Below, one piece after another: positions 42,296-46,559 of a DNA stretch of 46,559 nucleotides (positions are counted from its first letter, which is position 1; every line of letters starts with the position of its first letter). The stretch covers positions 570,382 through 616,940 of the forward strand of contig CP070812.1 of assembly GCA_020344015.1 (NCBI GenBank). Direction: 5' to 3'. This DNA is from Gemmatimonadota bacterium (lineage in GTDB: Bacteria; Gemmatimonadota; Gemmatimonadetes; Palauibacterales; KS3-K002). The notes under the pieces were generated by a model, which worked only from the letters and a program-made list of their open reading frames with translations, was not told the DNA's origin and did no database searches. The position numbers and the translations under genes are program-made.

Positions 42296-43138
42296 TTATC
42301 GGCCCAGGCGGGCCACAACGTTCTTGATCAGTAGCGTGAGATTCGGCTCCGCTGCGCCCGCCACCTTGATTATCTCCTCGACGCTCGCCGGCTTGAGGGC
42401 GTCCGGCAGGCAGCTGTCCGTAATGATAGAAACACCCAACACCTTCATACCGCCATGCAAGGCGACGATTACCTCTGGTACGGTGGACATCCCGACGACG
42501 TCGGCGCCGATCATCCGCAAGAAGCGGTACTCGGCCCGCGTCTCCAAGTTGGGGCCGCTGACCGCGACATAGACGCCGCGTCGCAGAGTGATCTTCTCGT
42601 CCCGCGCCACATCGAGAGCGAGACGCTGCAACCCTTCGTCATATGGCTCCGACATATCGGGGAACCGCGGACCCAGCTCGTCGCTATTCGGGCCGATGAG
42701 TGGGTTGTCACCAAGGAGGTTGATATGGTCCGCGATTAGCATGAGGTCGCCCACATCCCACATCGGGTTCATGCCGCCGCACGCGTTGGACACGATGAGA
42801 ATTTCGGCGCCCAAGTCCCGCATGACCCGCACGGGGAAGGTCACTTGAGGCAGCGTGTACCCCTCATAGGAGTGGAACCGGCCCTGCATGGCAACAACAG
42901 GCTGCCCCGATAGGTGTCCCAGCAGCAGCCGACCGCTGTGGCTCTCGACGGTCGGGACGGGGAAATCGGGGATCTCCTCGTACGGTATGCTCGCTTCCTC
43001 ATCGATCTCCTCCGCCAGAGCCCCCAGACCGGTACCCAGGATGATTGCGGCGCGTGGCTTTAGCTTGGACCGGCTCTTGACCACCTGCGACGCGGCGTTG
43101 ATCCGCTGCAGGAGCTCTGTGGCAGCAAATCTCGCCAT
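42296..43138 (-). CDS. punA: Purine nucleoside phosphorylase (trimeric, PNP/MTAP family)
   Basis: Phosphorolytic cleavage of purine (deoxy)nucleosides to base and (deoxy)ribose 1-phosphate in purine salvage. The 280-residue protein has IILGTGLGALAEE, the phosphate site in MQGRFHSYEGY, VSNACGGMNPMWDVGDLMLI, SGPNLETRAEYRFLRMIGAD and GMSTVPEVIVALHGGMKV, and a Asn in SIITDSCLPD region where human-type PNP has N243; the sequence there is DS, so specificity is uncertain. ATG 43138 overlaps the divIVA stop by one base; a TTG at 43141 precedes it. AGGAGG lies about 10 bases upstream. It is an insertion in the otherwise conserved divIVA-ileS order. Confidence 0.93.
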   Translation of the reverse strand: MARFAATELLQRINAASQVVKSRSKLKPRAAIILGTGLGALAEEIDEEASIPYEEIPDFPVPTVESHSGRLLLGHLSGQPVVAMQGRFHSYEGYTLPQVTFPVRVMRDLGAEILIVSNACGGMNPMWDVGDLMLIADHINLLGDNPLIGPNSDELGPRFPDMSEPYDEGLQRLALDVARDEKITLRRGVYVAVSGPNLETRAEYRFLRMIGADVVGMSTVPEVIVALHGGMKVLGVSIITDSCLPDALKPASVEEIIKVAGAAEPNLTLLIKNVVARLGR

Positions 43139-43803
43139 CAAACCTGCTCCTCCTTGTCGGTATCAGCGACCAGCGAGGAGAGCCACTCGCCCTCGGCGTG
43201 TGCCGCCGGCTCCGCCGAATTGGTCGGCTCTGCCGAATCGGTCGGCGCCTCTGCATCCTCCTGGGCGGGCTCTCGAGCTAGCTCGGGCGGCGGGGCGGCG
43301 GCCCGGCCGGACGGTACGGTCGGCACTTCGATCTCCGACTCACTGAGCCGCGCCTCCTCGACCTCGAGCTCCGAGAGATAGCGCTCGAGCAGCGTTCCGA
43401 AGGCGCGGACGAACTGTCGCCTCCGGGTGTGGAGCGCCTCGATGTCGCGAGCGATCTCGCGATACGACCGCTGCCCTTCCTCGACGATCCGCTCAGCCTG
43501 ACTCTGCGCCTCGCGGCGAATCAACTCGGCCTCACGGTCGGCCTGGGCCTGCGCCTCGGAGCGGAGCTGTTGGGCTGTCACCAGCGCCTCGTTGAGCGCT
43601 TTTTCGCGCTCGCGGTAGGATGCGACCTGCTCCTGGAGGTGTTCCGCTCGTTCGGATAACGCGACGTTCTGCTTAACGAGTTCCTCGAGGCGTTCGGCTA
43701 CCATATCGAGGAAGTCGTCTACCAGTTCGGTATCATATCCCCGGACGGCTCGTCGGAAGTCGCCCTTCTTCTTGCGCACATCGAGTGGCGTCAGATCAAT
43801 CAT
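43138..43803 (-). CDS. divIVA: DivIVA-domain protein
   Basis: A 221-residue coiled-coil protein that binds curved membrane at poles or septa. The N-terminal DivIVA domain reads LTPLDVRKKKGDF, RRAVRGYDTELVDDFLDMVA; a long coiled coil follows from about 40 to 150 (KALNEALVTAQQLRSEAQAQ), then an acidic, Pro/Ala-rich tail (about 165-221). In Bacillus an exposed Phe-Arg pair before GYD inserts in the membrane; here it is Val-Arg. The stop overlaps the PNP start. The start ATG overlaps the yggS stop (ATGA). Confidence 0.93.
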   Translation of the reverse strand: MIDLTPLDVRKKKGDFRRAVRGYDTELVDDFLDMVAERLEELVKQNVALSERAEHLQEQVASYREREKALNEALVTAQQLRSEAQAQADREAELIRREAQSQAERIVEEGQRSYREIARDIEALHTRRRQFVRAFGTLLERYLSELEVEEARLSESEIEVPTVPSGRAAAPPPELAREPAQEDAEAPTDSAEPTNSAEPAAHAEGEWLSSLVADTDKEEQV

Positions 43804-44501
43804 CGTACCCGCTCCCCAAACAACGCAGTGCCGATTCGGACCATCGTACTGCCTTCCTCGACCGCTATCTCGAAGTCGTTGGTCATGCCCATCGACATGT
43901 GGCGGCCCTCGAACATCTCGAGTTCGTTCCGGCAGCGGTCGAACAGTGCGCGTGTGCGTTGGAAAGTCTCACGCAACACAACTTCATCGGCAGTAAACGG
44001 TGCCATGGTCATGAGTCCCTCGACCCGAACGTGCTCAAGAGCGCAGATCTCAACTATCGGGCCGAACGCGGTATCGGCTGAGAAGCCGTACTTGGATTCC
44101 TCGCCGGAAGCGTTGACCTGGACGAGGACCGATGCCCTTTGCCTCAGCCGCTCAGCTTCTTTGTCGATGGCCACCGCCAGACGAAGCGAGTCCACCGAGT
44201 GGATGAGTTCGAACATCTTCAGCGCGTGGCGGACCTTGTTGCGTTGAAGATGTCCTACCAGGTGCCAGTTGAGACCGAGGTCGCCCGCGGTCTCCCACTT
44301 CGTCTGCGCTTCCTGCACCCGGCTTTCGCCGATCACCTCCAGGCCCGCGTCTCGAGCCGCCTGAATTGCTGCCAGTGGGTGACTCTTGGTCACCGCGACG
44401 ACCGTGATCGAATCGGCGTCGGAGCGACCAGCGCGCCGGCAGGCCCGTTCGAGTCGTACGCGCAACTCGGGCAGCGTGCGCTCAAGCCGCTCAAGATACA
44501 T
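43800..44501 (-). CDS. yggS: PLP homeostasis protein YggS/YlmE (PLPBP)
   Basis: PLP-binding protein of 233 residues, conserved in all domains, that buffers pyridoxal phosphate. Motifs: VVAVTKSHPLAAI with the PLP lysine K39, VIGESRVQEAQTKW, WHLVGHLQRNKVRHAL, VNASGEESKYGFSAD, GLMTMAPF, MSMGMTNDFEIAVEEGSTMV and RIGTALFGER. ATG 44501 gives MYLERLERT; a TTG at 44507 is open but is probably before the transcription start. No Shine-Dalgarno is seen, and the promoter at 44511-44539 would place the start only about three bases upstream, so the mRNA seems leaderless. It is the first gene of a unit reaching to rluD. Confidence 0.94.
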   Translation of the reverse strand: MYLERLERTLPELRVRLERACRRAGRSDADSITVVAVTKSHPLAAIQAARDAGLEVIGESRVQEAQTKWETAGDLGLNWHLVGHLQRNKVRHALKMFELIHSVDSLRLAVAIDKEAERLRQRASVLVQVNASGEESKYGFSADTAFGPIVEICALEHVRVEGLMTMAPFTADEVVLRETFQRTRALFDRCRNELEMFEGRHMSMGMTNDFEIAVEEGSTMVRIGTALFGERVR

Positions 44502-44510
44502 AATCAAGCA

Positions 44511-44539
44511 AAGTTACGCGGGCCACTCGGGCGAATCAA
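44511..44539 (-). promoter_or_regulatory. Promoter of the yggS-divIVA-ileS-rluD unit, probably leaderless
   Basis: On the minus strand TTGATT (44534-44539), 17-base spacer, TAACTT (44511-44516). A start 7 bases below the -10 would be the A at about 44504, three bases before the yggS ATG at 44501. The promoter starts right after the tonB terminator T-tract, in an otherwise gene-free gap. Elements match consensus at four of six positions each. Confidence 0.6.
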
Positions 44540-44542
44540 GAC

Positions 44543-44575
44543 AAAAAGCCCGGCATCGCCGTGGCGATGCCGGGC
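44543..44575 (-). terminator. Intrinsic terminator after tonB
   Basis: On the minus strand GCCCGGCATCGCC (44563-44575) and GGCGATGCCGGGC (44548-44560) form a perfect GC-rich stem, with a tight loop (effectively CACG), followed by TTTTT (44543-44547) and GTC. It is the clearest rho-independent terminator in the window. It ends the exb-tonB unit 26 bases after the tonB stop codon. Confidence 0.93.
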
Positions 44576-44600
44576 CCGCTAAGCGGCGACGAGGGTCGGA

Positions 44601-45284
44601 CTAGATGGGAACCTCGAACAGGATCGGGAACGCCACCCACACCGGCACCCGCTTGTCCATGTTGAGCGCCGGCGTAAACTCGATCTCGTAGACCGCCTCC
44701 ATAGCGGCAGCGTCGAGCGACTCGTTGCCGGAGCTCTCCTGTACCTGGGCGTTCTGAACGCGCCCGTTCGTGTCGATGAACAGCCAGACATACACCGTAC
44801 CGCCGATCCCAGCGTCCTGCAGGATCTTTGGATAGTGGGCCATCACGATCTGCACAGCACGCCTGCGGTCCTTGATCTCGGGCCTCACCGTGTACGGCGT
44901 GAAGACCGGCCGGTCACCGAGCCGGCTCACATCGCTGGGCGGCGGCGGTAGGCTCTCGACCGGGTTCTCCTCGAAGGTCGTCGGCGCGATCGTGATGTCC
45001 TCCTCGAGCTCGGTGGCAGAGATCACCGGCACCGCCGGCCGCGCGATCTGCTCGGGCGGTGGCGGAATCTCGACTTCGGGCGGCAGCTCGATCGCCTCGA
45101 ACTCGTTGACCCCGAAGCTCACATCGGACGCCGTCAATTCGGGGAAGAACTGGAAAAGCCCGAAGTGCAGTACTGTGGCCAGCACGATGCTGCCGAAGAA
45201 CCACTGGTTCGATGATTTCTTGAACCGGTCGTTCGCCGTCTGGCTATAGACGTGCTTTTCTGCGGCCCCTGTCTCGTCTGTCAT
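44601..45284 (-). CDS. tonB: TonB-family energy transducer
   Basis: A 227-residue inner-membrane protein that carries proton-motive energy from ExbB-ExbD to outer-membrane receptors. Cytoplasmic tail of about 28 residues, one transmembrane helix (about 29-47, FFGSIVLATVLHFGLFQFF), a Pro/Glu-rich periplasmic linker (VEIPPPPEQIARPAVPVI), and the C-terminal TonB domain (about 140-227) with GGTVYVWLFIDTNGRVQNAQ, GNESLDAAAMEAVYEIEFTP and PVWVAFPILFEV. The unusually long cytoplasmic tail and short Pro linker resemble TonB of Bacteroidetes/Gemmatimonadota type. It lies 6 bases after exbD and before a terminator. Confidence 0.94.
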   Translation of the reverse strand: MTDETGAAEKHVYSQTANDRFKKSSNQWFFGSIVLATVLHFGLFQFFPELTASDVSFGVNEFEAIELPPEVEIPPPPEQIARPAVPVISATELEEDITIAPTTFEENPVESLPPPPSDVSRLGDRPVFTPYTVRPEIKDRRRAVQIVMAHYPKILQDAGIGGTVYVWLFIDTNGRVQNAQVQESSGNESLDAAAMEAVYEIEFTPALNMDKRVPVWVAFPILFEVPI

Positions 45285-45290
45285 GACCCC

Positions 45291-45740
45291 CTACCTCCTT
45301 GCCCGCGTCAATCGACTCTCGAGGTCCGTATGAAAGAACACACGCACCGCATTGGCCGTCCGCAGTTCCTCGGTCACCGAGTTGATGAAGCGGTACGGGA
45401 CATCTCTGTCGCCACGGATCGAAATAAGCAGCGCTCGCTCGCTCGCCCTGTACAATGGCAACACCAGCTCACCTACCTGCTCCATCGGGACCCTGGCATC
45501 ATTAATATACACATCACCGTTGGGTTCGATCCAGACGTGCAAGATGTTCTTGCGTTTCTCATCGATCTTTTGGGTCGCCTGCGCCTGCGGAAACGCCAGA
45601 TGACGAGGCTGTTCACGTCGGAAAGTGGTCGACACCATGAAGAAGATGAGGAGCAGGAAAGCGATGTCGGCCATCGAGGCGGTCGGAATCTCGCTCGCCG
45701 CTTTCGATTTCCTCTCGAATCCGCCGCTCTTCTTAGCCAT
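45291..45740 (-). CDS. exbD: ExbD/TolR-family biopolymer transport protein
   Basis: A 149-residue protein with a basic start, one transmembrane helix in IPTASMADIAFLLLIFFMVS carrying the conserved membrane aspartate (MAD), and a periplasmic domain with ILHVWIEPNGDVYINDARV and ALLISIRGDRDVPYRFIN. The aspartate couples proton flow to rotation of ExbD in the ExbB pentamer. It is the second of two exbD genes; the pair probably forms a heterodimer in the pore. Confidence 0.94.
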   Translation of the reverse strand: MAKKSGGFERKSKAASEIPTASMADIAFLLLIFFMVSTTFRREQPRHLAFPQAQATQKIDEKRKNILHVWIEPNGDVYINDARVPMEQVGELVLPLYRASERALLISIRGDRDVPYRFINSVTEELRTANAVRVFFHTDLESRLTRARR

Positions 45741-45745
45741 CGTCG

Positions 45746-46171
45746 TTACCTCTCCCAGAGCTGTAGCGATACGCGTTCCGCGTTCGCCTTCTGCAGCTCA
45801 TCGAGGACGTTGATCATGTGCCTGTACGGCGAGTTGGGGTCGGTCTTCACCGCCGCGATGATAAGGGGGTTGTTGGCGATCTCCTGCCGCATGATCCCCT
45901 CGATCTCACTGTAGGAGACGACCTGCTCGGCCTGGCTTTCGCCTCGCCGGATCACAATCGCACCGTCTTCTTGCACCAGGAAATGAATGATGTTGCTCTG
46001 CGAAACCGCCTGCTCCATCGCCGATGCTTCGGGCAGTACGATGGGCAGCCCCTTCTCCTCCTCGAATACCGTAGTAGTGAGGAAGAAGATGAGGAGCAGG
46101 AAGGCGATATCGGCCATCGATGCGGTGGGGATCTCGTCGCTTACCTTGCTTTTTCTTTTGAGCAGAGCCAT
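45746..46171 (-). CDS. exbD: ExbD/TolR-family biopolymer transport protein
   Basis: A 141-residue protein, paralogue of the next gene. The transmembrane helix carries the same conserved aspartate (EIPTASMADIAFLLLIFFLT). The periplasmic domain contains IIHFLVQEDGAIVIRRGESQ and IIAAVKTDPNSPYRHMINVL. The two ExbD proteins diverge strongly after the helix, so they are not a recent duplication. It starts 11 bases after exbB ends and lies 5 bases before the second exbD. Confidence 0.94.
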   Translation of the reverse strand: MALLKRKSKVSDEIPTASMADIAFLLLIFFLTTTVFEEEKGLPIVLPEASAMEQAVSQSNIIHFLVQEDGAIVIRRGESQAEQVVSYSEIEGIMRQEIANNPLIIAAVKTDPNSPYRHMINVLDELQKANAERVSLQLWER

Positions 46172-46182
46172 GCCACGAACCT

Positions 46183-46559
46183 CTAGCTCGTTCGGTGAGC
46201 GGCTGGGGGCGCCGACATATCGAGCACCGCCTCCGCTCCGCGTTCCATGTCGATGATCAAGCGGTCGATACGGGTCACGAAGAAATTATAGGCTATGTTC
46301 ACCGGGATGGCGATCGTCAGACCGGTGGCTGTGGTAATCAGAGCCACCTTGATGCCGCCGGCGACCAGCGAGGCCTCGATCTGGCCCGCCTCGGCCACGG
46401 CGCCGAACGCCGCGATCATGCCCACCACCGTTCCGAGGAAGCCCATCATCGGCGCCACGTTGGCGACGGTCGCCAGGACCACCAGGCCACGCTCGAGGAA
46501 GCCGAGCTCGATGGCGCCCGTCGTCGAGACTGCCTTCTCGATGTCCGCGTCGCTGTGGC
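46183..46559 (-). CDS. exbB: ExbB/TolQ/MotA-family proton channel protein (partial)
   Basis: The C-terminal 125 residues are in the window; the frame runs off the edge without a start. The visible part shows ELGFLERGLVVLATVANVAP, MMGFLGTVVGMIAAFGAVAE, IKVALITTATGLTIAIPVNI and YNFFVTRIDRLIIDMERGAE, the transmembrane helices 2-3 and tail of the ExbB/TolQ family. It forms the pentameric ring around ExbD. It is followed by exbD, exbD and tonB, so ExbB is preferred to TolQ. Confidence 0.94.
   Translation of the reverse strand, partial: HSDADIEKAVSTTGAIELGFLERGLVVLATVANVAPMMGFLGTVVGMIAAFGAVAEAGQIEASLVAGGIKVALITTATGLTIAIPVNIAYNFFVTRIDRLIIDMERGAEAVLDMSAPPAAHRTS

Noticed and set aside
1..46559. Mobile elements, CRISPR arrays, prophage, toxin-antitoxin or defence genes
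   Set aside because: No transposase, integrase, terminal inverted repeats, regular spacer-repeat array or defence-type protein was found; gene content and codon style are uniform.

Overview
Every gene I can support in this GC-rich window lies on the minus strand, so the biological reading direction runs from high to low coordinates. The organism is a diderm-type bacterium with meso-diaminopimelate peptidoglycan: MurE carries the DNPR motif and there is a TonB/ExbB/ExbD system. It also has features more familiar from Gram-positive lineages, namely DivIVA, an FtsI with a PASTA domain, and the gene order yggS-divIVA-ileS-traR-lspA-rluD. My best guess is Gemmatimonadota or a close relative. That guess rests on remembered neighbourhoods and not on a search.

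Layout in transcription order. (1) 46559-44601: exbB (cut by the window edge), two exbD genes and tonB, closed by a strong intrinsic terminator at 44543-44575. (2) 44539-37205: a promoter that appears to give a nearly leaderless mRNA, then yggS, divIVA, a purine nucleoside phosphorylase gene, ileS, a DksA/TraR zinc-finger gene, lspA and rluD. The isoleucyl-tRNA synthetase has GIHH in place of the HIGH signature. (3) 37208-19937: a near-consensus promoter overlapping the rluD stop codon, then about 17 kb of tightly packed or overlapping genes: cheW, cheY, cheA, cheC, a 900-residue TPR protein, a PATAN(DUF4388)-TPR protein, a TPR-roadblock protein, two roadblock proteins, an MglA-type GTPase, a DnaA-like AAA+ ATPase without the DNA-binding domain, a second PATAN-TPR protein, cheR, cheD, cheB, a double-CheW protein, a TPR protein and a membrane-anchored HExxH metallopeptidase. 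(4) 19841-17585: a small two-helix membrane protein, tRNA-Val(UAC) and an exported TPR protein, followed by a terminator. (5) 17443-1: a complete dcw cluster with a promoter and a MraZ operator-like array: mraZ, rsmH, ftsL, ftsI, murE, murF, mraY, murD, ftsW, murG, murC, murB, ftsQ, ftsA, ftsZ, then the start of a secreted protein that is probably an M23-type envelope peptidase.

The dcw block makes lipid II precursors and the divisome. Block 2 adds division-site/polarity (divIVA), lipoprotein processing (lspA) and translation functions. The most interesting part is block 3. It joins a full set of cytoplasmic chemosensory proteins (CheA/Y/W/B/R/C/D, with no receptor and no flagellar gene) to a Ras-like MglA GTPase, three roadblock-domain proteins, two PATAN proteins and a DnaA-family ATPase in what looks like one transcription unit. 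I infer a polarity or surface-motility (type IV pilus or gliding) control system whose DnaA-like component has no function I know of.

I saw no insertion sequence, prophage, CRISPR array, rRNA or origin of replication. No plus-strand gene is convincing. The only gene-free stretch above 300 bases is 17309-17643, which holds the dcw promoter, the MraZ boxes, short tandem repeats and a terminator.
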